In this document: in pieces, positions 1 through 12,620 of the stretch | Numbering within the stretch: the first letter of the stretch is position 1 | How the letters are laid out: the number at the start of each line of letters is the position of its first letter | Origin: Uranotaenia lowii | Lineage: Eukaryota; Arthropoda; Insecta; Diptera; Culicidae | Direction of reading: 5' to 3' | DNA: 64,000 bases | NCBI RefSeq assembly: GCF_029784155.1 | Contig: NC_073692.1 | Location: forward strand, 66,845,888 to 66,909,887 | Notes under the pieces: model-generated | The model's input: the letters and a program-made list of their open reading frames with translations, nothing else | The model's database searches: none | What the model was told of the DNA's origin: nothing | Position numbers and translations under genes: made by a program

Positions 1-1737
1 AAAAACATTCGTCGACGCCAATTTCAACGAACTAAGGATCCTTATTTGAAATTAATTTATTGCGACCTTCAAAAAGAGATCAAACGTCGTTTAAATTTCA
101 TTCGTAATGAAAATTTTGCTAAAGCAGTAGAGGACATAAAACCCTACTCAAAGCCATTTTGGAAATTAACTAAAATTCTAAAAAAGCCCCAGAAGCCAAT
201 TCCTACTTTGAAAGATGGGGATAAACTTCTTTTAACTAATTCAGAAAAAGCTCAAAAATTAGCCCAACAATTTGAGTCTGCTCATGATTTTAATTTAAAC
301 GTTGTAAGTCCAATTGATGCTCAAATTTCCCTAGAATTTGATGATATTCTATCTAAGCAAATTGTGTTTGAAAGTTCTTGTGAGACAAATATTGATGAAC
401 TTAAATTGATTTTCAAAAAATTTAAAAATATGAAAGCCCCAGGGGAAGATGGGATTTTCTATATTCTTATTAAAAAGTTGCCTGAAAGCACTTTAAATTT
501 TTTAGTTAAAATCTTCAATAAATGTTTTCACTTGGCTTATTTTCCCAATAAATGGAAAAATGCCAAAGTAACTCCAATTTTGAAACCTGGAAAAAGTGCT
601 TCAGAGCCTTCAAGTTATCGACCAATTAGTTTGCTTCCATCTTTAAGTAAACTATTTGAGAGAGTTATTTTGAATAGAATGATGATTCACATTAATCAGA
701 ATTCTATTTTCCCTGATGAACAATTTGGTTTTCGTCATGGACATTCTACTACACATCAACTTTTGAGTGTAACTAATATGATTAACGCTAGCAAATCTGA
801 GGGTTATTCAACTGGTGTTGCTCTTCTTGATATTGAAAAAGCTTTTGACAGTGTTTGGCACAAAGGTTTAGTAGCTAAATTAGCTCGATTTGATTTTCCT
901 GTATATCTCACCAAAATTATTCAAAATTATTTGACTAGCCGAACTTTGCAAGTAAGCTATCAAAATTCATGCTCTGAAAGGATACCCATTAGAGCTGGTG
1001 TCCCTCAGGGTAGTATACTTGGGCCTATTTTATTCAATATTTTTACTTCTGATCTTCCTGATGTCCCAGAAGGAAAAGGTAGAAGATTATTTGCTGACGA
1101 TACTTTGCTTTCAGCCAAAGGTCGAAATTTACGGGTGGTACGCAGTAGATTGCAACAAAATTTAAATTCCTTTTTGAATTACTTGAAAATGTGGAAAATT
1201 TCTCCTAACGCTTCCAAAACTCAACTTATTTTATTTCCCCATAAGCCAAGAGCAAATTTTTTAAAACCTAATGAAAATCATTCCATAACTTTTAATGGGG
1301 TTTCTTTAGAATGGTCTGATCACGTGAAGTACTTGGGACTCACACTTGATCGGAATCTTTCTTTTAAGAATCACATTGAAGATATTCAATCTAAATGTAA
1401 TAAATACACTAAATCTCTTTATTCTCTCATCAACAGGAAATCCCGACTTTGCCTGAAGAATAAGATGCTTATTTACAAGCAAGTCTTCCGACCAGCGATA
1501 ATGTATGCAGTTCCGATTTGGTCTAGCTGCTGCGCGACGAGGAAGAAAGCCATCCAGAGGATTCAGAACAAGGTTCTGAAAATGATTTTGCGGCTTCCAC
1601 CTTGGCACAGCACCGAAGATCTTCATCGGATTGAGGGCATTGAATCGATCGAAGAGATGGCCAACAAAATCATCTCCAACTTTAGAGGCAAATCGATGCA
1701 GTCTTCCATCGCAGAGATTCGCTCTCTCTACAATTAG
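1..1737 (+). CDS. Jockey-like ORF2 (reverse transcriptase), 5' partial
   Basis: The frame is open from base 1 (the first in-frame TTG is at 46 but there is no reason to start there), so this is the C-terminal 578 residues of an ORF2 polyprotein. The endonuclease lies outside the window. RT motifs are present in order: YRPISLL near 616, a GFRHGHSTTHQL block near 726, motif A LLDIEKAFDSVWH near 820-855, motif B GVPQGSILGP near 1000, catalytic FADD at 1090-1101, then KYLGLTLD near 1330. The C-terminal thumb region carries the W-S-x-x-C-x-T-R-K/R-x-x-x-Q-R-x-Q-N-K pattern common in Jockey elements. There are no stops or frameshifts. It would copy its own RNA at a nicked target by target-primed reverse transcription. 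Codon third positions are very AT-rich until about 1440 and clearly GC-richer after it. Confidence 0.9.
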   Translation, partial: KNIRRRQFQRTKDPYLKLIYCDLQKEIKRRLNFIRNENFAKAVEDIKPYSKPFWKLTKILKKPQKPIPTLKDGDKLLLTNSEKAQKLAQQFESAHDFNLNVVSPIDAQISLEFDDILSKQIVFESSCETNIDELKLIFKKFKNMKAPGEDGIFYILIKKLPESTLNFLVKIFNKCFHLAYFPNKWKNAKVTPILKPGKSASEPSSYRPISLLPSLSKLFERVILNRMMIHINQNSIFPDEQFGFRHGHSTTHQLLSVTNMINASKSEGYSTGVALLDIEKAFDSVWHKGLVAKLARFDFPVYLTKIIQNYLTSRTLQVSYQNSCSERIPIRAGVPQGSILGPILFNIFTSDLPDVPEGKGRRLFADDTLLSAKGRNLRVVRSRLQQNLNSFLNYLKMWKISPNASKTQLILFPHKPRANFLKPNENHSITFNGVSLEWSDHVKYLGLTLDRNLSFKNHIEDIQSKCNKYTKSLYSLINRKSRLCLKNKMLIYKQVFRPAIMYAVPIWSSCCATRKKAIQRIQNKVLKMILRLPPWHSTEDLHRIEGIESIEEMANKIISNFRGKSMQSSIAEIRSLYN

Positions 1738-1982
1738 TTAAATTTTAGGATAGCTTTAGATTTTAATTTAAAATATTTTTTTTTTCACTACAGGATGTTC
1801 TCCTTTATAAAAATGCTTGATTGTGCTCAGCAAATTTAAGTCGAATAAATAAATTTTAGTGATTATTAAACTATATAGCTCTGAAAGTTCATTATTGAAC
1901 TGAACACCTTATTTAATGTATTAATGTAATATAAATGTAATGATGAATTGGTACTAATAAAGATATATTTAAAAAAAAAAAA
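1..1982 (+). mobile_element. Jockey-like non-LTR retrotransposon, 3' portion
   Basis: The element runs in from the left edge, so its 5' end and target duplication are not visible. After the ORF stop at 1737 comes an AT-rich 3' UTR with AATAAA at about 1844 and 1956, and an A-run at 1971-1982. Poly(A) ending and the reverse transcriptase (RT) sequence place it among Jockey-type LINEs. The coding part is open, so this could be a recent copy. Confidence 0.9.
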
Positions 1983-2129
1983 CTTCATTCATGTGTTCGT
2001 AAAAAATGTGTTTTGAATATGAGAATATTTTTTTAATTTTTTTAAGCAAATATCGGAGTCCAAATTACAACTATTGGATGATCTCTGGAAATAAAATATT
2101 TAGAATTAAAAATTATCTGTTAATAAAAC

Positions 2130-2515
2130 TAGTCCAAGGTTACCACACTTTGTTCAGCACGTATTTGCACGAGCATGTGCTTTAAAAATTGTCCACCAAA
2201 ATTCGGGAAAATTTGGTCAAAACCTAGGAACTACTCATAAAAATCAAGAAAAAAAAATTTGAGAAAAAAATGTTTCTTCAAAATCAATCAGCAGATTTTT
2301 AATGTATTTTGGGCTTTCAAAAAACCTTTCATTATAATTTTTATAAAATTTGCTCAATAAAATGAGTTCTGATCGCATAAATAGAAACATGAGAGAATGA
2401 GAATGTGAATAAACCCAGGCAAAATTTGGGCTTTCCCAATGAAATCCGGGCAACTTGGCCGGACCGGAAATTTCCCAAGTTTTATATTAAATATCCTGGC
2501 AAACCCATAAGCACC
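2130..2515 (+). repeat. Dispersed repeat, copy 1 (CCGGGCAA/GGACAACC family)
   Basis: Its 3' half (GCATAAATAGAAACATG, then GTGAATAAA, then AAATCCGGGCAACTTGGCC, TCCCAAGTTTTATATTAAAT, ATCCTGGCAAACCC) aligns step by step with 35380-35810 in the same orientation. It is non-coding. It may be a decayed hAT-like MITE, but terminal repeats are not clear in this copy. Confidence 0.6.
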
Positions 2516-4028
2516 TATGTACCTATATTTGATGGGATTTTTCATGAACTTCTTCATTAAGTGTTCTTACCAAAAGCAACATCATATCAAAAAATGGAAC
2601 TTTGCATGGAAAAAGTTAATTTTTCCCACCGTTTTTCTTCAAAGTTGTAGGAGAATTGATAAAAATAAGGCAGTCGGAAATCAGTTTTTTCTTCCAAAAG
2701 TTGAGGGTTCTACAATTTATAAAAAAAAATACTTGTTCTTTGTTTATGTAAAAAAAAACTCCACATGTGATCGTTCATTCCTTATTAGCATTATTGTAAT
2801 CTGTGTTCCGGAAACAGGAAGCTATATGATAATGCTCCATTTTTTTCCGAGCATCCCGAAAACAACCTGTACAAAAAATTCTCACAGGAAAAAAAACTTG
2901 TCTGAACCATTTTTACGACCTGTTCTGGTTTTTCTTCCCGTGATCTATCGGTAAGGTCCTTTCAGGGCAAGCCAGCATCCTCACGCAGAGAGCCCTCTGA
3001 ATGGGCCATGAAATTTCATATTCATCCTGCATGATCCTACTCAAGCTCATGAATACAGGGTAACCGATTGAGAGAAAAAAAAAAATCACGCATAATGATC
3101 TCGGTTGGGTTTTTTGTGTGCGTTTCCCTAGGAAATCTCCCACAACCAACAACGACGGTCTAGTCGGTGCCGTACGGATTCTACGCTCCCAGGATCGGTT
3201 GAGTGGGAGTCATTTTTTCGTCCTCAAACAGATCGTGTGATTTTTTTACTCTCTCTCTCTCTCTCCTGGCTAGCTGCTTCCCATGTGAGGAATTGAGTTT
3301 TTGTTTTGAAAGTTTTTCATGACGGTGGCATTCGTTCCGGGTAATAGTTCTGGAGAAGTAGATGTGGGAAAAAAGGTAGTCGGAACAAGTGTTTATCATT
3401 CTGGTGATTGTTTCCATCTGTGGAAAAGTATTCAGATAATAATAAATATTTTTATGGAACAGAAACATGGACGGGAATATAAGAAACAAAACTTAGAAAA
3501 ATATCCTGAATAGCACACTTTAAACACGTCAACTATCTCATCAGACATACCTTTTTATTCAAGATATTTTGAGGGATATGAACGTGCGTCATCAAAAGTA
3601 GCATTGAAACCATCTTAAAACTTGTTGTTCAATTTTTGACGGTCGTCATAGTAGAAGCGCATTGATAAAATATAATAAAAGACTACATAAGAAATATCCT
3701 TGCAGTACTTTTGAGTAGATAGAATATTATTCCCATTCTTTTTGTTCTAAATTTCTCAACCTGTTGCTGTAAGATTCTGGAATGGATATGCGGTTCCCGT
3801 TATGAATAAGCGTTTCGATCCTTTTTTTTTCCTTATCTTGTGCCCTTCTCACACCATGGGATTTTTTGTCCATGTCCTTTTTCACTGCTCATCCGCAACA
3901 GCGTGCAGCTCAAACCAGATCCTCAAAACAAAACGGCACACCCTGGCTTGTCTTAAGATGGGAAAAAACCTTTGAGTTTTGGAGGGTAACCCAAAGAAGA
4001 AGCAAAAAGCGGCCGACGAAATTCGATC
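2516..4028. other. No gene recognised; partly higher-complexity DNA
   Basis: AT-rich sequence with short open frames on both strands, none with recognisable similarity. From about 2940 to 3300 the base composition is more balanced, with a CT microsatellite at 3249-3267. Nothing supports a gene, RNA or defined repeat. Confidence 0.5.
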
Positions 4029-4030
4029 TA

Positions 4031-5101
4031 GGGTAAAACTGTACAAGACGCACCAGCTAAGCATAATTGCTATTTACAGCGATACCAATCATTTAAGAAC
4101 CAAATTGAAAGTTGACGATGATTCAACGATGAAATTTACTTATTATCGAAAAGAAAACATATGATAAAAACACGATTTGGACTATATTTTTGTAAAAAAC
4201 TAAAACAGCCAGAAAACAAACCGCGGGGTAGAACGCCAAAACTAGTGGACAGTACGCACCAAACAGGAAGGGTGGTAAGAAATAGAACAATGATTATACG
4301 GAATGTAGTTATTGAAACACCAAGTCTTTAATTACATGTTCATCGTATTTTTGTAAACTACCATTTTTCGGCTAAAAATCATTTAGCACTGCTAAACTCA
4401 TCGAAAATTTCGCTTTTCAAAATACGCTTTTTTATATCCTTATAGATAAAACGCCTTCAAGTAGGCAACAAAATTCAATTTTTTGGCCTGATACAGTGAT
4501 ATCGCGGCAAACATGGCGGCCGATAATTTTTTCGAGTCGAATATTGGTGCATCGTTTTAACTCGAACAAGGACAAAATATGTTATAACTATGCATTGTTA
4601 TCGTAATTTGGGAGTCAGCAAATAAAAAGAATGGCATTTTGTTTTGATATTCGGCTTTTCTCAAAAGTTAACAGCACTCCAAATTTGAGCCTAAAACACG
4701 TAGTCTTGTGGGCATTCTGCCCCAATTTTAAAATGATTGATTTTAGTTAAAATTAGCAGATAGTTTTTAAAATACAACAAAATATTTACTGTCTTCCGAA
4801 AGTGCACATGCGTGGAAAAACGATAAGCTGTAGTTTCATCAGATTGCACAGGCTGTTTCACCATAAAACCTTATATGTTACTGATGAAAAATTACAAGTT
4901 TCACGCTGATTCCATTAATTCACCTTTTTCTAAGAACTAAAGTAGTTTTTGTGAACTTTTCATCTGTTGAATGATGAAAAAGCTTGTTTGCTACAATAAA
5001 AATGAAGAAAAACATCATTAGAAGCCGTAGGTTAGTGTATATTTGAGAAATACTGGCATGGGCCATCTTACCCCGCTGGTGCGTCTTGTACAGTTTTCCC
5101 C
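4031..5101 (-). mobile_element. TA-flanked MITE, copy 1 (1,071 bp)
   Basis: The left end reads GGGTAAAACTGTACAAGACG and continues CACCAGC. The right end is its inverse (GCTGGTGCGTCTTGTACAG, then TTTTCCCC). TA lies on both sides (4029-4030 and 5102-5103), which fits a Tc1/mariner-type duplication. The interior is non-coding and is homologous, in inverse orientation, to 26300-27362: shared blocks include AAAACAGCCAGAAAACAAACC, TAGAACGCCAAAACTAGTGG and AACATGGCGGC. Confidence 0.88.
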
Positions 5102-5103
5102 TA

Positions 5104-6284
5104 TTTATGCCACAACGTTTGGCACTTTGCCTTCGCCTCCAAACAGATTAGTTATCATTTCCCATCGAATCGCTGTTTTCCTTTTGAATAGACGGAATCG
5201 CTTCCACTTTTTTTTCCTTGTTTGAGCTCTGAACATGTTTATGAAAATAAGGAAAAAATACACACCTAGGTGAGGCTTATGGTGAGAAAAAAATTAGTAT
5301 CCCATGAGGAGGACAGTGATTGTTCCTTTGCGCCTTTCCCATGTGATTTTTTTCTTTCTTATCCTCAAAACTTATGAGTTGTCGGAAGAAAATAATCGTG
5401 ACGGTATGGAACATTTTTTTAGGGGGTGTAGACACTTCCTCATTGCTGCTGCTGCTGTTGTTACAGATCATAATTTTCTAGATCACCTCTTAATGGGATA
5501 TGTATGATTTGAGTTTTTTAAAACACCAATTCATTTCCATATCATTAGGAGCAGAACGTCGGCGAAAGGAAAAAAATAAAATAAAATAAAATTATGATCC
5601 CGGATGGAAGGAAGCGTGTTTTTTTCTCCTTACCGTTCACACCGTGTTCAAACTCGATGGAGACGCGAGTTTCCGCGGTAAAAAAAATTGAAAATCATGT
5701 TCCTCAGATATTATTTTTCACACTCTTCGGGAGACCCTCGATACAGGAAGAAAATATATTTTAAAGCTGCAAGTTGGAATTTATGATCCACTTTGATACA
5801 ATAGAAGGGTTCAAAGGAGACAATACCGATTTTTATTGTTACCGAAGAGCAGAGTGCACGACCAAATGTTTGTTTATTCATCATTTCAGATTTATGTAAT
5901 CATAATGGGTTCCGGTTTGAGCGAAGAGCCTGAGTTGAAGTCAGTAAACAATCCATCATTTGTAGTTCCAGAGAGTGGCGTCATCTTAGGCAATTTAAAT
6001 AAAAAAAATGTATAATTTACGGTTATGCATAAAAATATCAGATGTTTGAACAACTTTAACAACTAAACATTTTTAAAATATTGGTATTCAAATTTGTTTC
6101 AACATATTTAAGGAATAAACACAAAAATTGAACATACTTAAATATGGAAAATCTTTATGTTTCCTGTAATTGAATCTGTTTCCCAGTTTTTTTTAATTCA
6201 AACCCTTTTTAAAAAGGTTTAAATTTAAGTAGGATAAGAACACATCTTTTTAATTCAACGTATTTATGGCCAATAAATAATAAC
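5104..6284. other. No gene recognised
   Basis: AT-rich sequence with an (AAAAT)n run near 5565-5590 and scattered short ORFs open on both strands. No domain, RNA gene or repeat with clear ends was seen. Confidence 0.5.
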
Positions 6285-7166
6285 TAGAGATGTACCGAAT
6301 ATCGCCTAAAAACCGTTAAGCCGAATATTCGGCTCACCGAATAGTTGAGCTAAGTATTCGGCCGAATAGGCCGAATAGGCCGAATATCTTCTACAGACTT
6401 GTAAATTTTTCAAATAAATCGAGTAAAGAATCCAGATAAGTCAAACTGGACGAGATATCCAGATATTGTTTAATACTTCTCGAGTTTTGCTCGGGTTTAT
6501 TCAGATTATTTGCTAAATCAAATAAAAAACTCAAATGCCTCTTTAAATTTTTTAAGATTTTGTGTTCAATTTTTCAAAAATTTCAAAATAAACATCTATT
6601 TTTCTCTTTTTTTTCAAAAATCGTTCTGAATGCCTTACCGTCTGGATATGTGATGTTGAAAGTATGGTTTGCTTAAGGTTAAAGATCATCTATCTTTTCA
6701 ACAACTATTTTAAAGATATCTTGCTCAAACTCGACCTTCATCTAATTTAATCTCAGAGAAGCAATTTCAAATAGCTTGGCACCTGTTTTGACATGTTTTA
6801 TCCCAGGTTTCACAGGAACGCAATCTCTTTGGTGATAAACGCCCTAGAACCAATTAGCCATCTGATGTCTTTCCAGTTGTTGATGACATCTTAAAAATCA
6901 GAAAGACTACTTCTTAAAAATATCTTGTAAAACATCATCCGCTTATATCATCTGGTTGAAAATAATCGACATGGGGGCATTTATATGGAAGAAATAGAAA
7001 GCATTGAAATAATTGCTTAAGGTTTTTTTTTATAGAAAACTCTATAGAATATTCGACCGAATATTCGGCCGAATATTCGCCCGAATATTCGTTTGGCCGA
7101 ATAGTTGAAAAGGTCAATATTCGGTATTCGGCCGTTCGCCGAATACCACTATTCGGTACATCTCTA
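6285..7166. mobile_element. Non-autonomous hAT element (882 bp)
   Basis: The ends TAGAGATGTACCGAATA and its inverse (TATTCGGTACATCTCTA with small differences) are flanked by a perfect 8-bp duplication ATAATAAC at 6277-6284 and 7167-7174. Both the 8-bp duplication and the termini are typical of hAT. The first 120 and last 130 bp are packed with copies of CCGAATA or its complement, as expected for transposase-binding subterminal repeats. The interior is AT-rich and encodes nothing, so movement must depend on a transposase elsewhere. Confidence 0.93.
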
Positions 7167-7174
7167 ATAATAAC

Positions 7175-10100
7175 GAAATGTTTTCGGATTAATTATTGAT
7201 AGTTTAGCTTAAGCTTGTTTCTCAGCTATGAATCGATATATTTTTTTCGCGGAAATATGTTTAAAAATCATCATTTAAGCCTTTTTTTTATCAAAATTAC
7301 TTTTGTCCCTATTTTTGAAAACAATGATTCTAATATTGAGCACGCATTGTTCTCATTATTGAACACGTAAACATTGAATACCATTGTATACATTGTAGCA
7401 AGTTTGTAGAGGCTATTTTGGTTGAATTAGCAACCAAGAAACAATTTGTTTATGTTTCCAAACACCAACGGATGTTTGTTCAATAACTGGTACATGCATT
7501 ACTTTACGAAACGAGTACTGCAAGATTGAACGTTCAATATTTAAAAGATTGATTGGCGTTTTCTGTGATCCAATGATTGAACACTTTTATAAGCAAGATT
7601 TTAGGAAAATAGAGATAAAAATGATTGCCACTCTTCCAGAAATCGTGTAAACTGACTTAATTAAAAGCAGTTATATTTTTGTCTTAGAATTTTATTTATC
7701 TTTGATCCAATTTTTCTCCCAATAAAAAAAGCTGTTTCTTTTTCCAGTCGAAAAACCCAGCCAAAGTTTGAACACATTTTCTAGTTTCGGAGATTGTGGC
7801 TTTAAGAGTCATACATTTCTGAAAATAATTTTAACAGAGGTAGAAAATGCTTCAACAACGGCGCAACTATTTTTAATTCATTCTTCTGCTGAATATAATT
7901 TTTTCAATTGGTTAGTGTTTGACTAGTGTTCAATATATGGTACCTGTTCAATAACTTCAATGAAAGGGTTTGACTTGAAGGTGACGAAAAATAGTGTCGT
8001 GACTTCGCTAGTACAAGCTGCTAGTGTAAGTACCGCGAGAAACCGAGTACTCGAAAACCGTGTAAAAAAGCCGTGTAAAAAAACCGCGTAAAGAACTGTT
8101 TAAAAACCTTGGTGTATGTGCAGAAATCCTGAGAATAGAACTTTTGTGTAAATAAAGTTTTCAACATTCTGGAGGATTTCTTTAGGATAGCATTTCTAAA
8201 ATTCCATGAACACACCAATGAACTTCCACAAATGAAAACTTTTTAAATAGTTTTTTTCAGTATTTTTTAAATTCAATTGAAAACATTTGGGAATAAAACA
8301 TTACTTAAATTCTCAACATAATTTTTTTTTTATGTGGCAAACAATACTAGCATCATTTTAGTTTTACTGAGGAATGCTCAATAAAAATATATAAAATGTT
8401 TTTCTCACACAGCTTTGTTGTTTGGAATGAAATACATTGTTATTTCGGTAAACTTTTTCTCGAAATTTAGTAATAAGGTTGTCTAAATTTCAAAACTCCA
8501 GTTTATTTATTGTTCAATAAATTCATTTGCTAAGATTTTCCAGGTATTCAAGGAAATGTTACTCTAAGGTCTAAGGTTGAGTAAACAAACGGGTCAAATC
8601 TTGACTGCGAACTTTGATTTAAAACGTTGTACTTCAGACACATTCCAAGAGCTTGTACCGCTCACAAGTGATTTTTATCCGTTGTTGAATAAAAAAAATC
8701 TAAATCTTCGATCGTTGCAATAAATTAAATCACGAGAAACCATCTGAGAAAAAAGAAGATTTTTTTAAATGTTTTGTTTAGTTTTGAATATAAATTTTTT
8801 TGATTGATAAAGTGTAAATTGTAACATCTTTTACAAAATAATAAATTACAAAAAAGAATAGATTGGTTTTGTTACATTTTACATGAAACGTTTAAAAGCC
8901 AACGAATAGTTGCTTCATTGTGTTAAAAAAAAATTGTTTATTTTCAATGGAATTGCTTCAAAATTGTTTACTAAATTTTTTGAGGAAAAATTTACATGTT
9001 CTTACAAAAAAAAAAAATAAAGTTAATCTATGAGAATGATAAGACAATTCTGAAACACTAATTTTTAAAGAAATCAGATCCGGCTGAGCAACAACAGCGC
9101 GAATGAGTGAATTCTCGTCACAGAACTATAAAAGTGTATTGAAATTTTGAAGGCTGTAAGAAAAAAAAATAGTTCAAAATAGCTAGAAGTTTTGTAACGT
9201 GAATTCAGTTCACAACCCTGTTTTGTTTAAACTAAGTTATTTCACGTCACAACTTTAAAAAGGCATAACTTTGCTTATTGTTATTGATTCACAAAGCTTT
9301 GTATATCAAATTGTGGGTAATTTATTCGTTCATAATTTGTTTTAAGACATCAATATTATATTCCTCAGGAAGAACAGAAAATTAAGGTGATATGTTCTGA
9401 AGTCAAAAATAATCATTTTAAGCGTGAATTCACGACACAAAAGTGATCAACCGCAACATAAATAAATCTTTTAGTGACCAAATGAACTCATTCCAACGTA
9501 AATTTAATTTGCGACCGTTCACTATTATTTTTTTTTTTCATTTTACAGAAAATTGTTTGACCTCTTGAAAGATAACAGTTCAGAAATGGCTAGAAAAGTG
9601 GATTTACATCACAAAAGAATGTGCCTTTAGCTCTTCTCATAAGGTACATCTTTACAATTTTCCTTATGTTGTTTCAAAATGATTTCTTCATTTAAATTAA
9701 ACGTTTTGATTTTTAAAATCAAAATTATTGTTGATTTCCAGATCCAATTTTTCAGTTTTTCTCTTTTGGAACCCTCTAACAGATTTCCATCAATGATCCC
9801 AGTTTCGGAAAACAATTGGGAATACTTATCTTCCAGATTTTGAATTCCTTATTCATTTGACGGCCTTTTTTTTCAATATCATTTTTTTAAGTGAGAACAT
9901 TTCAAGATTGCAAAAAAGTATTCATCACGGACCAACTCTTTAAACAACCTGCTGGATTTTGACACAGTGTATTTCGAGGCGGCGCACATAGGAGTTTCAT
10001 ACCCCAAAACCTAAAATAGTGAATTTAGATCAAACTTGAACAACAGAATTTAATTAATAGATTCATGAATGAGGGCTCAAAAACTTGGCTTAAAAAATTC

Positions 10101-11100
10101 TGATCTGGTGTTAGATTCGGAAATGTATTTTTAAAACATTTCAGAAATCGGATGGAAATTCAGATACAGATTCCAGGGCAATTTTTGAACTCAGGTTCAG
10201 AAATCAGATTTAGAATTCAAATTCAGAAAAAGATTTTGCTTGTAAATAAATTTTATAATCAACATAAAAGGTTGAGGAATTCAAGAGATCATGAACTTAA
10301 GAATGCTTGTCAATTCAATTTCCTCATACACAATTCAGCTAAAAATAAAAAATTAAATGTAGAACTTCACTTTTTTGCTTTATGCGAAAAATCCAAATTT
10401 TAATTAGAAAAAAATCATCAACAGGATTTTTATTATGCAATTGTTTCTTTATGAAAATTATTTTCTGTTGAAGAAACATGTACTTGATCTTCAAAAAACA
10501 AAAATCTGCACAAAGCTCTATATTTTGTCGGTATATTGTTTAACATTATTTACTCATAAAGAACACCAAAATTCGGCATTTTATATTTCAGAAACCAATA
10601 GACAAAAAACTGTTAATTTAATTTATTTGACTAACGTGTTTCGTTTGGTAGAATGAGGTTTCAATTATCGATTATAACATTTGAGTTTTTTCATTTTAAT
10701 GGAATGCGAAAAAACGCGACATCTCTTTGGTCAGCAATATGTTTATATTCAAGTTTTTTAAAAATCATTAATCATTAATTTAATCATTTTAATCATTAAT
10801 TCAAAAATCATTCATTTGGTTGAAGTTTTTCCCGAGCAAATTTGATCCGAAAATCTGATGATTTTTATCTTTCACTCTTTTTTTAATTTGATTTATTTTC
10901 ATCAAAGTTCAAAATCTTTTAATTTGTAAAATAGTTTGGAAGATTGGGCTTGTTTGATTTGAGTATAGAATAAGCTTTTTTAAAAAATGGAAGGCTCTCC
11001 TAAAAACTCATATTATGCTCATATCAGTTAAGTATGTCCTTCCAGACTCGTAATCAAATTCAAAGATTTTATCCATCTACGAAAGCGAATTTTGTTGCTT
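7175..11100. other. AT-rich anonymous DNA
   Basis: Long AT-rich stretch with poly(A)/poly(T) tracts. Motifs of the form ATTGAAC/GTTCAATA recur between 7320 and 7960, and an ATTCAGA-rich quasi-repeat lies at 10150-10240. Short ORFs at 10152-10656 have no recognisable domain and biased AT composition. No gene is supported. Confidence 0.5.
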
Positions 11101-11102
11101 AA

Positions 11103-11350
11103 GGTCCAACCAGCTTCAGACGTCTCGGAAAATCGTCGAAAGCGGCGCGCACGTGCTTCTACGTGCGCACGAGGATAATCTTTTTCAGCCTTGGAGTTAT
11201 CACAGACCTTGGTCGTCCAGATCTTGCCTTGTCCTCGGTGCCTCCGGTCTCTAGGTACCGATTTATGGTCCGGTAAACGAATTCGGTTGATTCCGAGCTT
11301 TTTTAGGTGTTAGAATATGTGTCCGGGTTTGTACCATCTCACATATTTAG
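11103..11350 (-). pseudogene. Tc1/mariner transposase N-terminal fragment
   Basis: Reading the minus strand gives a helix-turn-helix-like segment (LKKLGINRIRLP) followed by a damaged GRPR-type linker and an R-P-R-x-H-V-x-A-R-A-R-R-F stretch, with an internal stop and small frame slips. This order matches the paired DNA-binding region of Tc1/mariner transposases. No catalytic domain or terminal repeat is attached. The fragment is GC-richer than its surroundings. Confidence 0.55.
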
Positions 11351-12229
11351 TGATAACAGCTGCTCTTAACTCTGCCATGGCTCACAACTTGACTTAAATA
11401 CGCATCATATGACTCTATTATTTGTCAAGCTAAAACAATTGAAAAAAATACTAACAATTAAACAAGCACCTGCTTATTGCATCGATGGGGAACTCAAAGT
11501 TCATAACAAAAATATGCTCATACGCTTATGTTCTTGGTTTTGCCATGTTCTATCACGTGGAAAAAGAATTTTTGATGAAACATCAACGATTCACACAAAC
11601 GCAACCAACTTGCAAATCATAGTTTGTGGAGAGTCGTGGGCGTTTTGTGGGCAACCTATATTTTTATGTTTTTATACATTTTTTTGTTTAACAATCAGAA
11701 CTTAAAATACGTTTTTCCTATCTGTTTAGTTTTCTAATGCCGAATGAAGAGTTATGAAAAATATTTTGTCTTTCCAATATGAGAAACTCTGCCGAAACGT
11801 TCGCGAGCCAGGTTTTAGGAATAATTCAATCATACACAACTCTCATTGTTATTTAATCATCTGAAACTGCTTTAAAATAACGAAATGGATTATTAAATTT
11901 CAATTTGGAGTCAACTCATAAACTTTGAACGTTATCTACTCAATTTGGATTTGATGGCCCACAATTCCCCACGATTTTTCAAAATCCAAAAAAAAAACAC
12001 TTTTTTTAAACAGACAGAAGTTTAGAAAATTTATTTGTTTTAAATATAAAAAAATACACAATGATTTCTCAAAAATGTAGAAAACCATTCCATTAAGTTT
12101 TTTTTCAATCTTTTATAATAAAGAACTTTGAAGCAAAGAAAAAAAATGGCCAGTGATACCTCGCACTCCCCTGCTTATTTTCTATTAATTTTCAAACTTT
12201 CAACACTTTTTTAATTCGAATTTTAAATA
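11351..12229. other. No gene recognised
   Basis: AT-rich DNA. A 98-codon open frame at 11409-11705 has no motif I recognise and no codon-like composition. Confidence 0.45.
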
Positions 12230-12620
12230 TTTTTTTTAGGTTGTCTTTAAGACTCTTCTCATTGTTTATTACTTTTTCAAAGTATCTCCTCAACCCGTTT
12301 GATTATTTATTTGATCAGATACGCAAGCTGTCCTCTCAACAAAATTTCTTAATTTAAAGCTGTCCACTCAATTTGCTTCAAAGTTGAAAGTTATCTCAAG
12401 CTGTTCTCTCAACCCGCTTGATTTTCAATATGATAAGATATTCGAGCTTGACACTCTTTTTTTATTTTTCAAACTGTCTTCATGACTCGCTTTGAATTGC
12501 TATCTTATCACAAGATGACCTCTCAACCCACTTGAATATCAATTCGATAAGAATTAAAGCCTCTCAACTCGCTTGAAATTTCTATCGATATGTTCAGACT
12601 GTTCTCTAAACCCGCTATTC
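12230..12620. repeat. Diverged tandem repeat, unit about 60-75 bp
   Basis: The phrase CTGTYCTCTCAACCCGCTTGA, followed by a GATAAGATA-like segment, recurs with drift near 12290, 12330, 12390, 12510 and 12560. Copies differ by substitutions and indels, so unit length is approximate. Non-coding. Confidence 0.6.

Noticed and set aside
2517..2954. 145-codon plus-strand ORF
   Set aside because: AT-rich, lysine/phenylalanine-rich frame with no motif; partly within poly(A/T) sequence.
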